A stretch of DNA of 64,000 bases, from NCBI GenBank assembly GCA_022702545.1, contig JAHRBC010000001.1, positions 4,154,001-4,218,000 of the forward strand, read 5' to 3'. The DNA is from Phycomyces nitens (taxonomy: Eukaryota; Mucoromycota; Mucoromycetes; Mucorales; Phycomycetaceae). The position numbers and the translations under genes were made by a program. The notes below the pieces were generated by a model, which did not search any database, was not told where the DNA came from, and worked only from the letters and a program-made list of their open reading frames with translations. Below, one piece after another: positions 41,693-53,502 of this stretch. How positions within the stretch are numbered: the stretch's first letter is position 1; each line of letters begins with the position of its first letter.

Positions 41693-42085
41693 CTAGGCGT
41701 CTTGTTCAACTTTTTCTGCCTGTCCCTTTCTTAATCTTTCCAGGCGGGTCTTGTTTCTCTTTAATAAGATTCTATTCACATTTGCACGTTCAATGTCGTT
41801 CATCTCATGCCAGTTGTTGATGCGACTAATCGTTCCATTCTCATTCACAACTGAAATAATTCATTTGTTAAGTCCCCCTTTTTTTCAACCATTGTTCTGA
41901 AACTGATGCTCACCGACAGGACCAAGTTCACTGAGCTTGTAAGTGTCATTAACACCTACTTGGACAGTCTCTTCTGCTGATGCAGGTAGGGCAAGGATAG
42001 GCTTATCTTCTTTGGCAGTAGACATTAGTGATCTATGGATTCTATTCAGTCCAATCAGGCGAGATAACGAAATAGAGCGAAGCAT
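41693..42085 (-). CDS. Small conserved fungal protein, probably mitochondrial
   Basis: Two exons, 42085-41914 and 41850-41693, give 109 codons. The N-terminus (M-L-R-S-I-S-L-S-R-L-I) is a plausible mitochondrial targeting peptide. The core spans the junction: L-G-P-V-V-V-N-E-N-G-T-I-S-R-I-N-N-W then M-N-D-I-E-R, and the protein ends in a basic helix. I recall similar short fungal proteins with the L-G-P-V-V-V-N-x-D-G-T-x-S-R-I motif but know no assigned role. The 3' end lies less than 100 bases from SPF45, in convergent orientation. The model is well supported by frame continuity. Confidence 0.65.
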
Positions 42086-43193
42086 TATATAAAAATATAT
42101 TTTTATATATTGAGAATTCACAGTGTAATGTTATGGGCATCAAATCAATAGGCAGAAATACAAGTCACGGCAATGTCGCGCATTATTCAATTGTGATTTT
42201 GTGATTGTCAATGCCTGTTCGTTTTGAACATTTACATGATTATAACATGTTTATTTAGGATTCAGTTATGCAAGTGGGCTTGTGTTTGGATACTTTGTTG
42301 TTGGTGGAAATGGTATTTTTAAAAAAAAGAGTACGTGAAACACGCACAAATTGAGTCTACAATTAAAGATAATAAGCAGCAATACCAAAATTGGATGTCT
42401 AACAAGCATATTCCAAGGCATTTGCGACTCATAGCCCACTACTAGAATATAGCTCCAAATATCCTATTTTTACAATTGATATAGAGTCAATAAGCAAGTA
42501 CATTTTAGACTTTATTGATGAATTGAAACATGGACTACAGATTGGTTAACAATATGGTTGGAATCATTAGACTCGACTAAACTAAATCAATCTAGATTGT
42601 ATAATACCTGTCAATAAATCTAATGTTGCCTGAGCAAACTGTTGGCACTTTTTGTTTTGTTTTTGTTTCTTCATAATCAAAATGTAGAGTCAATTGTTAT
42701 TGGCTGTTGAGCATCCTGCTAATCCATAAATCCAAGATACTGTTGATTCATGGCCAATCCTTGGACATCCTTTTGATATAAAATACCACAAAGAAAGAAA
42801 GAAAAACCTAGGTCTGGCACTACAAAACACGATTTGATTATAAAGAAGAAGATTGTGATTAATGATTGATTCGCAAGGGGTAAAAATAAAATAAAACAAA
42901 ACACACAGAAAAGGACAATTAATCTTGGCTTGGAACATTAATCTTTCTGTGACGGACATTTAAATTTAATATATAAAGTGACAATATTTACCGCTCCAAC
43001 TGTATTTTTGGAATTGACCTTGATCAAAATTCAAGCTAAAATGTAAGCCCATTTTCTACAATCTCTTCCCTGCTTTCCTTGCTCTTCTTCCTTTTATCCG
43101 GTCATTTTCAACTGCTTTGATATATCTTTTGTATATATATTATAAAAAGTGCCTCTTGTAGTTGCCTTTTCACAATACACTGACAGACACTAT
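42086..43193. promoter_or_regulatory. Divergent intergenic region upstream of the PMT gene
   Basis: About 1.1 kb between a leftward and a rightward gene. No frame with recognisable features and no repeat stands out. Confidence 0.4.
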
Positions 43194-46100
43194 ATGACCC
43201 ACTACCCACCTCTTGCACACGGTAGTGGTTATCCACAGCCAATTATGAAGGACCACACTCCAGTCAATATTGAGGACTCTTCTCGGTCCTATTCATCTGC
43301 AACCCATCAAGAAATGTTCCGCCAACGCCGACAGAGACGGTCGGATGACGAGTCGGATGACATTGACCTCTCTGTAGATTATGATTCAAAACAAGCAAAA
43401 ATAAAAAATAAGCGCATGATTGCACACAAAGAGGCCCAGAAGCGAGACTGGAAGATTGTGGCCGCATTGACTGTCTGGGCAGCCTATGTCCGTCTCTGGA
43501 AGATTTGGCAGCCATCATCTGTGGTGTAAGTTTTGTATTAAAAGATTATATATATTCTTATCAAGTGGATCTTAGGTTTGATGAAGTCCACTTTGGTGGG
43601 TTTGCGGCAAAGTATATCAGAACTCGATTCTTTATGGATGTGCATCCTCCAGTAAGGAAATTCCAATGTTGCTGTAATCCATCATTTCACTCAAGTATGT
43701 TTATTATTATTATTTTCCTTTAATTTTTTAGCTGGCCAAGATGCTAATCGCTCTTGTTGCCAAGCTGTCTGGATTTGACGGAGTGTTTGACTTTAAGGAC
43801 ATTGGAAAGTGAGTTGAAGAGGAGTGTGTGGTGAGCTGGCATTCATAAAAGTCTTTAGGGATTACCTCGAAAACGATGTGCCATACGTTCCTGTCCGTGT
43901 ATTTTGTGGAATTTGTGGATTACTAGTGGTCCCAATTGCTTATCTGACCATGAGAGGATCAGGTCATTCCGTCGCTGCAGCTCTTGTGGTATCCCTGATG
44001 GTCTGCTATGGTAAATCCTCGAGGCAATTTATATATATATATAAAAAAAAGGGGGGGGGGGAGGTTTTTGTTCAAGATATATATATATATATACGTCGGC
44101 CGCTTACATTTATGTTGTTAACATAGAGAATGGCTTGGTGGCCAACAATCGGTTGATCCTACTCGATCCTCCCCTCCTGTTCTTTACGGCTGCCACTACC
44201 CTGATGTGGGTTAATTTCTTCAACCAAAAGAACAAGCCATTCCAATTCTGGTGGTATACATGGCTGGCCTTGACTGGTCTTGGTCTCGGACTCACCGTGA
44301 GTTGCAAATGGGTTGGTCTGTTCACAATTGCAACCATTGGTATGTCTACCATTAAGAACCTTTGGGATCTGTGGGGAGACTCGCGAGTTTCTGTGGTAAG
44401 TTCATAACATGTGCTTTTTGTATGTTTTGACTCTGGGTATGGACTCCGTTTTAACACCCAATTATTACTGTTTTGTAATCATCAGAATGTCTTTATCCGC
44501 CATTTTATGGCAAGAGCTGCCTGCTTGATTGTATTGCCCATTATTGTGTATATGCTCATGTTCGGAATCCATTTCCACTCACTCCCAAACAGTGGTGAGG
44601 GCGATGGGTTCATGAGTCCAGAGTTCCAACAGACTCTTGCTGGCCATAGTATGGCCGATACACCAATCGGTAAGAATGCACAGTAAATGCCAAGATAAAT
44701 CCAAACACAGTAGGAGGAATATATCTTGGTATATAATTAAACTTTAATGGCTATAGACATTGCTTATGGATCAAATGTATACTTGCGACATGTGGCAACT
44801 CGCGGTGGCTATCTTCACTCTCACCCTCATGATTATCTTACCGGAAGTAAACGTAAGTGACAATTGCTCTAGAGTTGGCTCTAATTATTATTATTATTAT
44901 TATTTGGTGTGATAGAGCAACAGGTTACTCTGTATCCCCACCGTGACGATAACAATTGGTGGACGATTCACAAGTCAACCACGAACGAAACGGTTGGAAT
45001 TGAATACGTCAAAGACAATGATATCATTCGTCTTATCCACAGAGATACTGGCAAGCGTCTTCACTCTCATGAGCACCGCCCACCAATGACTGATCTCGAC
45101 TATCATAATGAAGTCAGGTAATATTATATATAGATATATATTATATATGTTATCACAAGGCACATATTTACATTTATTTGCATCAGTGCTTATGGGTTCC
45201 CTGGCTTCAATGGTGATGCTAATGACTATTGGCGAGTTGAGATTATCGACCATGATAAGCGCGATCCCGAGTCTGAAGACAGACTTCGAACAATTCATTC
45301 CAAATTTCGCTTGATACATGTCATGTCTGGATGCTCGCTGTTCTCTCACAGTGTCAAACTGCCGGAATGGGGTTTTGGTCAACAGGAAGTAACGTGTATC
45401 AAGAGTGGAAAGGTCCCAAAGACTGTTTGGTATATTGAATCGACAGAGAATTCACAATGTAAGCCTATAAACATACGCGACAGATATACCAATGATTTAT
45501 CTTTATTCTTAAAAGTGCCAGAGGACACCGAAAAGGTTAATTACAACCGTCCTGGATTCATTGGAAAGTTCCTAGAGCTGAACAAGGTGATGTGGGATAC
45601 CAACAAGGGCCTTACTGCATCGCATCCTTACGACTCTAGACCAGAGGTAAATATTAAAAATAATTATAGTTATATGCACTGCTTTTTTATTAATGTACAT
45701 TTGTCTTGAACTCTAGTCCTGGCCTTTACTGAGACGCGGCATTAACTTTTGGGGAAAGGGAGATCTTGGTCTTCACATCTATCTCCTTGGTAACCCACTT
45801 GTATTCTGGGGATCCACTGCTGGAATCCTCGTTTACATTCTAATCAAGGCAGTCTTGCTATTGCTCGACAAACGTGGTTTCCAGACAGAATTTGGAGGTA
45901 AGATGCACCGAGTATTGATGATAAACTCAATTGAAAATGGACTAGGTCTTCGCAAGTTCTATGATGAGTCTGCAGGATTCTTCTTGATGGGCTGGTTATT
46001 CCATTACTTTCCCTTTTTCCTCATGGGCCGCCAATTGTTCTTGCACCACTATATGCCTGCCCTTTACTTTGCGATCTTGCTCTTTGGAGTTGGCTTTGAT

Positions 46101-46567
46101 CTCTTGACCATCAGACTAGTCAATCGCAAACGTCTTGCTGTTGCTGCTGTGTTTGTGATGTGTGTGATTTATGTCTACCGTTCGTTTATACCTATTACCT
46201 ATGGTGAACCCTGGACCAAGAAGGATTGTGAAAAGGCAAAATGGAGGTCCACATGGGACTTTGATTGTATCCAGTAAGTATAGGTTCTACCCACAAGCAA
46301 TTCAAATACTAATTGACGGCAATGTGCTTATTTAGGTTCCGTGACGATATCTCTGCCTATTATCCAGACGGTAAACAGCCTAAACTAGAACTCATGCAAG
46401 AGGCCATCAAGAGCTATTTTGCTCCAGCAGAAAGCAAGGAACAAGCAGCAGCAGCAATCGATGCAGTCAATATTGTGTCTGACGGAATTGTGCTTGCGCT
46501 ACAAAGTGATCCAGTCGTAAAAGAAGATCCAAAGCACCAAGTTACTGATCTGGATCAAAAAGCGTAG
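43194..46567 (+). CDS. Dolichyl-phosphate-mannose protein O-mannosyltransferase, PMT2-type
   Basis: Thirteen exons (43194-43525, 43576-43651, 43732-43808, 43859-44010, 44127-44395, 44486-44669, 44757-44852, 44916-45117, 45187-45458, 45516-45646, 45717-45897, 45946-46273, 46336-46567) give 843 codons. The first luminal loop has F-D-E-V-H-F-G-G-F with the catalytic Asp-Glu. Three MIR repeats lie between the membrane segments (Q-V-T-L-Y-P-H; L-H-S-H-E-H-R-P-P; S-G-C-S-L-F-S-H). Then comes the R-R-G-I-N-F-W-G-K region and a multi-span C-terminal half. The enzyme transfers mannose from Dol-P-Man to Ser/Thr of secretory proteins in the ER. Y-H-N-E-V-S-A-Y-G-F and R-L-I-H-V-M-S-G-C favour the PMT2 subfamily, which pairs with PMT1. 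Start: the first in-frame ATG (43194). Confidence 0.88.
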
Positions 46568-46823
46568 ATTTTAACCTCGATATCATTCATTTCCATCATT
46601 CTTTTTTTTAAAAAAAAAAATATTGTTAAATAGCAAAATAGACTTCCATACTTGCAAGATTGAAATATGGTATAATATTACAAGCACACATTTATTCTAT
46701 ATAATTGAAACATTTTGGTTTTCAATATTAACCTTTATCATGTCATGGCATCTGTTTTATTATATTAAAAAAAAACATCTATATATAAATTCTATATATA
46801 TACATAGACTCTTTTTATTATTA

Positions 46824-47982
46824 TTATCCTGTCCATGAATTGAGAACAGTAACAAAAGGAACAACTGCCTCGTATACATCAAGCACCTTGTCCAGAAATC
46901 CTTCTGAAACGACATCCAGGTCATCAAATTTCTTTGAAATGACAAGGCTCTTGTAACGCAAAAGTTCGATTTCTGGATGATCCTTGTCGATATTTCGTGG
47001 TGCTGTCTTGAGTTTATCTGTCTCTTCCAATAGTTCTACTCCATGTTTTCCAAATACTTTGTCCATTTCCTCTAGACTCAAAGCCTCTCTTAACAAGGCT
47101 GCATTCTCAATAATACCTTGCCGAATGTTTTGGAGCCGATTTGCAGAAGGTTGCCAGATTCCTGCTCCAATGTATGTCCCACCTCCAGGTGCGACTGCAA
47201 AGTAATAGCCCGCAAAGGGAGACTTTCGACCTCCTCTCGAGAAAGAGGCCGAGAGGTATGTCTTATAGGGTCTCAGGTCGTTTGTAAATCGCAGGTCTCG
47301 ACTTTATACGAGATTGTCAATTCGTTTCAATGACACAGAGAATCCAGAAAAACACACTTACTGCTGGCGATATACAGCTAATTTTGGATTCTCGACTTGA
47401 ATAGTGGGGTCCAAGTCATGTAGTTGCTCCATAAGCATACCAACAAAATCGATAAACTCTTTTTGTGTGTCTTTCCATCGATCCTACGATATCATATGTG
47501 ATGTTGGGATAATTCTGGTGTAAATTTGAATTGAGCTATAGAGATACCTGACTAGAAAGCATGAATTCTCGGGTGTTATTCTCTTTCAAGTCTGCCAAGA
47601 ACTCGAGTACTTTTGGAGATAGGGCGTCTGCATATGGAGAACCTTTTGGGTGAGGAATATCAATTTTACTTGGCTTTGACTCGACAACCTTCTCGTTCTT
47701 TATATCGTCTGACTCTTCTTCTTCTTCTTTTTCTTCTTCTTTGTCACTATCGTCGTATTCATCCTGGCTTTCGTCAATGGCTTTTGTAGGTTTACTCTGG
47801 GTTCGCGTACGTTTTGATCGACGTTCAGTAGATGGAATGTGATCGACATGATTGCCATTTGGCTTTGTTTTTGTGCTTGGTTCTATAGGCTCAGGTAATC
47901 ACGATGGATTATGAATGACCACCCAATATACACAGTTGCAATAATTATTCTGTTTTCTACCTTTTCTCTTTGTGGCAACCAT
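46824..47982 (-). CDS. DUF2461 family protein
   Basis: Four exons: 47982-47961, 47882-47548, 47483-47362 and 47301-46824, 318 codons. The first exon is only 22 nt. An acidic/basic N-terminal tail contains a nuclear-localisation-like K-R-T-R and a Glu/Asp run. The DUF2461 domain follows: L-K-E-N-N-T-R-E-F, R-D-L-R-F-T-N-D-L-R-P-Y-K-T, S-P-F-A-G-Y-Y-F-A-V-A-P-G-G and G-I-W-Q-P. DUF2461 proteins occur in bacteria and fungi and have no established function that I know. It is convergent with the PMT gene, 256 bases apart. Confidence 0.82.
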
Positions 47983-49110
47983 AATTGAACCCAAAACTTT
48001 GGCTATTGTGTATGAATATAAAAGCTTATATTTTCAATATCCTATCATTTTGATTAAACGGTTTTTTTAATAATAAACCCATTGTATTGTATCCTTGGTG
48101 GCTTTTATTTCCCAAACATGCCACACTTTAATATTTTATTTTATTTTGGTTTTAATCGCACAGTACTTGTAGACATTGGCTACAATATTAAAGACTGTAT
48201 CTTTATTACGCATATAATTACTAGGCACTAGACGCATGGGAGCAGAGCTGGTATTAGCCAGCCGAGCTAAAAGCTTCAGAATATTTACAAGTTGAATTCT
48301 CTTGACAGCTTTGTGACTGTAGGATTAGGTTTCAAAATATTTTATTCCCACAAACACATCCAATTAGATTGCAATGCTTGTTGCATATAAAAAAAACTAT
48401 CCAAAGAATGAACAAGTCAAATTATTGATGTTTAGACTGGGAAATTAGAATATTGGTAATTAGCCCTTATTGAAAGATGTAGCGTTAATTGTGGGAGAAT
48501 GGAATATATATATATAATAAGCCTCTATTAGAATGAACACAGGTGACCACACTTTAAGTATCCAAAAATTAGACAATACAATACAATACAATATAATGTT
48601 TCAATGTTTCATGTTTATCGTTTGATATTCAACCACAAATTACATTTTATACATTTTTGAAACAAATTCGCAAGGAATTTATTTTATAGCAGTAATGCAA
48701 CCGTGTACTTGGATTCAAGAGACCCAAACACTCTATTGGCAAACACTGTGTGGTTTGCAACTAACAATTTGTTCCTGATATTCAATAGACCCGTCATTCA
48801 ATGGGTATTTAGCGTCAATGAACAGATGTCTTGCTCGCAAGATCAACCAAAAAAAAAACTCCCATAGGTAAAGTACAACAATAGATTTAAATACAAAAGA
48901 GAAAACTCTATATAATATACAATTATGACAACAAGCTCTATATTCCACCACCACCACCACCACCCCTCTCCTTTCTCTTATTATTCGTGTTTTTCTATAC
49001 AATAAACCGCAGCCTTGATTACGCTCTGCGACAAGGCCAACGTCCACATAAATGCACCGTATGAAGACTCTCTTCAAATATTATGACGTCCAATCTCTCT
49101 AGGCTACAAG
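47983..49110. other. Intergenic, nothing recognised
   Basis: About 1.1 kb between the DUF2461 promoter and the 3' end of the next leftward gene. AT-rich, no credible frame. A (CCA)n run lies near 48950-48964. Part is probably 3' untranslated sequence of the glutamine-rich gene. Confidence 0.4.
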
Positions 49111-49594
49111 TCAATCGTCTCGCCTAGATCTTCCTCGTTTGTGGGGTGGTTCACACCATGCGTCAAGATTCATGTTGCTGATCGACCGACCCATGAATGA
49201 GAAATCGGAAGGTGTGTACCTCCTCTTGAAGCCGTCTGTGGGTGTCTCGGGAAAATGGTTAGTCTCATAAGTATGCATGACCGGAGTATATGATGCACGC
49301 AAGGTAGGTGCATTATGCGGGAGCGTAAAGGTGAATTGTGTATTGGGATCTACTTGGAAATGGTTTGCAGTTTGAGAGACAAGTGGTGCCTGAGAATCAT
49401 ATTGATGGCCAGAGGCAGTTCCATGTTGCTGTTGTTGTTGTTGTTGTTGAGCTTGCTGCTGCTGCTGCTGTTGTTGTTGTTGTTGAGCTTGCTGTTGCTG
49501 TTGTTGCTGTTGAGCTTGCTGTTGCTGTTGAGCTTGCTGTTGCTGTTGAGCCTGCTGTTGCTGTTGAGCTTGCTGTTGTTGTTGTTGCTGTTGT

Positions 49595-49629
<35 letters not shown>

Positions 49630-50121
49630 ATTGTTGTCAAATCCAGATGAAAAGACGGTTTGGCTACCATGTCCAAATGACGCTTGAGGAGGCTTTGATT
49701 CTGGAGATGTTGGTCGCTGGGAGAGTGGATCTGTTGTGGCTGGCTGAGAAATTTGCATTGATTGAGATTGTGTAGGTGTCATGGCATCGTCAGATCCCAT
49801 CTCAGATGTAAGTTGTGTATTTCTTTCTCGAGCAAATCCCAAGAGATCCTGTACGGGTAAGAACCCCCGTTCAACAGGATGGCCAGTAAAGGGGTCTCCC
49901 TGCTGAGATGCAGTTGTGCTAGGATGTGAGCTAATGAATCCATAGAGATCTTGGAGTGCTTGTTGATAACCTGCAGCATAGGCTTTTCTGTTCTGGACCA
50001 AAGAGTCTTTGTAGAGAGTGGTGACCTTTAGAGCAGCGGCCTTGAACGAATCTATGAGTGCATTGTCGGTTGATTCGTAAGAATCGAGAATTGAATTTGT
50101 ATTGTTGTTCATGAGGAGCAA
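49111..50121 (-). CDS. HAPSTR1/UPF0472-like protein with long poly-Q region
   Basis: A single exon of 336 codons; the ATG three codons in (M-N-N-N-T-N) is an alternative start. Residues about 18-62 (D-N-A-L-I-D-S-F-K-A-A-A, V-T-T-L-Y-K-D-S, G-Y-Q-Q-A-L) resemble the core helix pair of the human stress-response regulator HAPSTR1 (C16orf72), which works with the ubiquitin ligase HUWE1. The C-terminus, K-R-R-Y-T then P-P-H-K-R-G-R, is basic like that family's nuclear localisation tail. Residues about 165-235 are almost pure Gln with Ala interruptions, from a CAA/CAG repeat. Assignment is by short motif resemblance only. It is divergent from the tryptophan gene. Confidence 0.5.
49418..49632 (-). 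repeat. CAA/CAG trinucleotide repeat encoding poly-Q
   Basis: About 70 mostly CAA/CAG codons with regularly spaced GCT/GCC (Ala) interruptions. The complementary strand gives spurious poly-Leu, poly-Val and poly-Asn-like frames. Confidence 0.92.
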
Positions 50122-50543
50122 TATTAAAGAGGTGTTTGGGACCCAAATCCGTTCTTTTTTTTTATCTACAACACTTTTTTTCTTGCGCGTACCTCGCCTT
50201 AATGCTCAAAGCTCTTCTTGTTGATAGTCACATTCTACGTCATGCTCACGATTAAGGGTCAGACTCGACTGTTGAGCGTGGATATGGCTTTAGGAAGGAA
50301 GGAGGCAGCATGTAATCTTGCTGTGTTTTCTTTGACGGCCTTGAGCTTACTGCGCTGTTTTTTTGCCTGCTGTACTTTTTTTTGCAGCGAATAACCACAC
50401 CAGGTCCTGATTTGGGTCGCACTGTCAGACTCGCTGTTAAGGAGATAAAATCGATCCACAGTGACTCAGACTGACAATTCCAGCATTATGTGTATATAAA
50501 TCTGAAGTCCGTCCATCTTCCTTCTTTACCTAGACTTCTTCTA
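50122..50543. promoter_or_regulatory. Shared divergent promoter region
   Basis: 422 bases between the HAPSTR1-like gene (leftward) and the tryptophan gene (rightward). TGACTCAG at 50461-50468 contains TGACTCA, the consensus for Gcn4/CPC1-type bZIP activators of amino-acid genes, about 80 bases before the ATG. Confidence 0.5.
50461..50468 (+). promoter_or_regulatory. TGACTCA: Gcn4/CPC1-type site
   Basis: The exact TGACTCA heptamer lies about 80 bases upstream of the tryptophan gene start. In fungi this is the general amino-acid control element. Its function here is inferred from sequence and position only. Confidence 0.5.
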
Positions 50544-52838
50544 ATGACCACCCTACTCATCGACAACTACGACAGTTTTACGTACAACGTCTACCAATAT
50601 CTTTGCTCGCAAGGAGCCAATGTCGTCGTATATCGCAATGACAAGATCACTGTTGATGAGATCATAAAGTTAAACCCCGTCAACATTGTCATCTCTCCTG
50701 GTCCTGGCCACCCTTCCAGTGACGCCGGTGTTTCTCGAGAGGTCATCTCTTACTTTGCCGGAAAGCTTCCAATTCTCGGCATTTGTATGGGTGAACAATG
50801 CATCTATGAAGTGTTTGGCGGAACCGTATCGTATGCCGGCGACATCTTGCACGGAAAGACATCGACTATTAAGCACGACAATCGAGGTCTTTTCAAGAAT
50901 GTACCTCAGGACAACCAGGTCACTCGTTACCACTCACTTGCCGGTATGCCCAGTACTCTCCCTGACGTTCTGGAGATAACTGCAACAACTGACGACGGTG
51001 TTATCATGGGTGTTCGTCACAAGAAGTATACTGTGGAAGGTGTCCAGTTCCATCCAGAGAGTATCTTGTGTGAACATGGCCATACAATGATTAGCAATTT
51101 CCTCACCCTTCGAGGTGGAAACTGGGACGAGAACCCCGCTGCTGGAGTGTTGGCCCAGAAAGTCCCCGCTGGCCCAACAGACAAGACCGCCCAAGAGGCT
51201 TCCCCTGCCATCTCTACTCCTAATGGTGTCCCAACAATTTTGTCCCGCATCTATGCCCAGCGTGTAAAGGATGTCCAGGCAGCCAAGGAAGTCCCTGGCC
51301 AGAGTCAGGCCGACCTTCAAAAGTTGCTCGATCTTCACATTGCTCCTCCTTTGCGCGATGTTGTCAGCCGTCTCAAGGAGAACTCGCCTGCCCTGATGGC
51401 CGAAGTCAAACGTGCGTCTCCTTCAAAGGGTAATATTGACATTACCGTCAATGCAGCTGAGCAGGCACTTCAGTATGCATTGGCAGGTGCCAGTGTGATC
51501 TCCGTACTCACTGAGCCAAAGTGGTTCCGTGGATCCCTAAACGATCTTCGTCAGGTCCGTGAGGCCTTGTCTCTGCTGCCCAACCGTCCTTGTATACTTC
51601 GCAAAGACTTTATTGTCGATACCTACCAAATCCTTGAAGCTAGACTCTATGGTGCTGATACCGTACTCCTGATTGTGGCAATGATGTCTGATGATGTTCT
51701 GAGAGATCTGTACCAGTACTCGGTTGGATTAGGTATGGAACCCTTGGTCGAAGTCAATAATGCCGAGGAAATGGCACGGGCCAATGCAGTTGGTGCTAAA
51801 TTGATTGGTGTCAACAACCGAAACTTGCACAGCTTTGATGTGGATATGGAGACGACTTCGCGCCTGGCTGAGATGGTACCAGAGGGAACAATCCTGTGTG
51901 CTCTGTCTGGAATTTCGACCCGTGCTGATGTAGAGACCTATGTATCCCAGGGTGTTCATGGCTTGCTGGTAGGTGAAGCATTGATGCGTGCCTGGAACTT
52001 GAAGGAGTTTGTGGCCGAATTACTGGGATATGAAAAGAAGGATCCCGTACCCCACACTCCAGTCTCTCGAAAGGCCCAAGTCAAGATCTGTGGAATCTCT
52101 TCTGTCGAGGCTGCTGTTGTGGCTGCCAATGCTGGTGCTGATTTTGTTGGCCTCATCTTTGCCGAGAAATCCAAGAGACAGGTTACCATTGCCAAGGCGC
52201 GTGAGATTGTCGATGCCCTGCACAAACTCCCCGCGCGTCCCTCATCACCTCCTGCCAAGGACCACAAGAGTATAGATTGGTTTGATGTTCAGACCGAAAT
52301 GGTTGAACAGCGGGCAGGAAAGCCTTTGGTGGTCGGTGTGTTTGTCAACCAATCAGTAGAGTACATGTCCCGGGTGGCACTAGAGGCAGGCCTTGACCTC
52401 ATTCAGTTGCATGGAACAGAAGCATCCGAGATTGCGCGGTTCTTGCCTGTGCCTGTCATCAAGGCATTTCACATGGACGCCTCTTCGTTCCATAAAGGGC
52501 AGATTCCTTATGTCACACAGCCTGGCAACAATCACTTTGTTTTGCTTGATGCCAAGGTTTCCAGTATTCCCATGGACCAACAGGGTGGACGTGGGCAAAA
52601 GTTTGACTGGACTATTGCCCAGGATATTGTCAACACCAAACGGCCTGGCTGCTCAAAGGAACAGACATTCCCTGTTATTCTGGCTGGTGGTTTGGATCCC
52701 TCTAATGTGATTGAGGCTATTCAGCAAGTGCGTCCCTGGGCAGTTGACGTGTCTTCGGGGGTTGAGACGGACGGAAAGAAGGATTTAAACAAGATTCGGG
52801 CGTTTGTCGAGAAGGCTAAAAAGATTGACTTGCAGTAA
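50544..52838 (+). CDS. TRP1: Trifunctional tryptophan enzyme: GATase, IGP synthase, PRA isomerase
   Basis: An intronless gene of 764 codons from the ATG at 50544; an upstream in-frame ATG at 50490 would add 18 poorly conserved residues. Glutamine amidotransferase part (about 1-200): L-L-I-D-N-Y-D-S-F, the catalytic Cys in G-I-C-M-G, and V-Q-F-H-P-E-S. Indole-3-glycerol-phosphate synthase (about 255-505): [11 protein letters not shown] and R-K-D-F-I-V-D. Phosphoribosylanthranilate isomerase (about 525-764): [14 protein letters not shown] and L-A-G-G-L-D-P. It provides the glutaminase subunit of anthranilate synthase and two later steps of tryptophan synthesis. This fusion order is known from filamentous fungi, including the Phycomyces TRP1 gene. 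A TGACTCA site upstream suggests amino-acid control. Confidence 0.97.
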   Translation: MTTLLIDNYDSFTYNVYQYLCSQGANVVVYRNDKITVDEIIKLNPVNIVISPGPGHPSSDAGVSREVISYFAGKLPILGICMGEQCIYEVFGGTVSYAGDILHGKTSTIKHDNRGLFKNVPQDNQVTRYHSLAGMPSTLPDVLEITATTDDGVIMGVRHKKYTVEGVQFHPESILCEHGHTMISNFLTLRGGNWDENPAAGVLAQKVPAGPTDKTAQEASPAISTPNGVPTILSRIYAQRVKDVQAAKEVPGQSQADLQKLLDLHIAPPLRDVVSRLKENSPALMAEVKRASPSKGNIDITVNAAEQALQYALAGASVISVLTEPKWFRGSLNDLRQVREALSLLPNRPCILRKDFIVDTYQILEARLYGADTVLLIVAMMSDDVLRDLYQYSVGLGMEPLVEVNNAEEMARANAVGAKLIGVNNRNLHSFDVDMETTSRLAEMVPEGTILCALSGISTRADVETYVSQGVHGLLVGEALMRAWNLKEFVAELLGYEKKDPVPHTPVSRKAQVKICGISSVEAAVVAANAGADFVGLIFAEKSKRQVTIAKAREIVDALHKLPARPSSPPAKDHKSIDWFDVQTEMVEQRAGKPLVVGVFVNQSVEYMSRVALEAGLDLIQLHGTEASEIARFLPVPVIKAFHMDASSFHKGQIPYVTQPGNNHFVLLDAKVSSIPMDQQGGRGQKFDWTIAQDIVNTKRPGCSKEQTFPVILAGGLDPSNVIEAIQQVRPWAVDVSSGVETDGKKDLNKIRAFVEKAKKIDLQ

Positions 52839-53502
52839 AACCACAATTATAGAATAGCCGTTTGTTTGTTGTGCTAATGTGTGAATAAAACCTTGTTCTA
52901 TAATTTAAACAATGGAATTAATAGCAAGTGTTTAATGGTCTGAAACATGAAAGTATTTGTCGAAACAGTAGGCATACATACAACTCTATTCTACATACCA
53001 ATTGGCTTTATCTATATAATTGAACCAAACAGGAATCCCTATGAGCAATTGCTTAATAAATATAGTTAAGTACAACATTTCTTGGTATGTATTCTTCCGG
53101 TAATGATGACACCAGACAACTATTGTAAAAACTGCCTATAGAAGATTGGCGGATATTTAGCTTATACGTGTTCAGATCTTGATTATTGTTCATTTTCCAC
53201 AAGACGACAATTTGTTGTACTTCTTTAACCAATATATATATGTATATGTATATTATGAAAAAGTATTGATAAAGACACTCAAGAAACTGTCAGACTTTTT
53301 GAAGAGGAGCGGATTTCTTGCAGCAGTGATGCTTACGATAGTAACACGGACTTGTATACAAAAAAGGAAGGGCCATCAGCCACACGGCATTTGCTACCGC
53401 AGTCAAAAGTCAAAAGCGCATAAAAGGATCACAATTTACTGGATCTTTTCTTTATCCTTTATTTCTTCTTATTAAACTACGCTAAAAAGCAGAGATATTG
53501 CT
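52839..53502. other. Intergenic, nothing recognised
   Basis: 3' flank of the tryptophan gene and upstream region of the giant gene. A (TA)-rich stretch lies near 53232-53255. No convincing frame. Confidence 0.4.

Noticed and set aside
49315..49775. Plus-strand poly-Leu and poly-Val frames
   Set aside because: Antisense shadows of the CAA/CAG repeat in the glutamine-rich gene.
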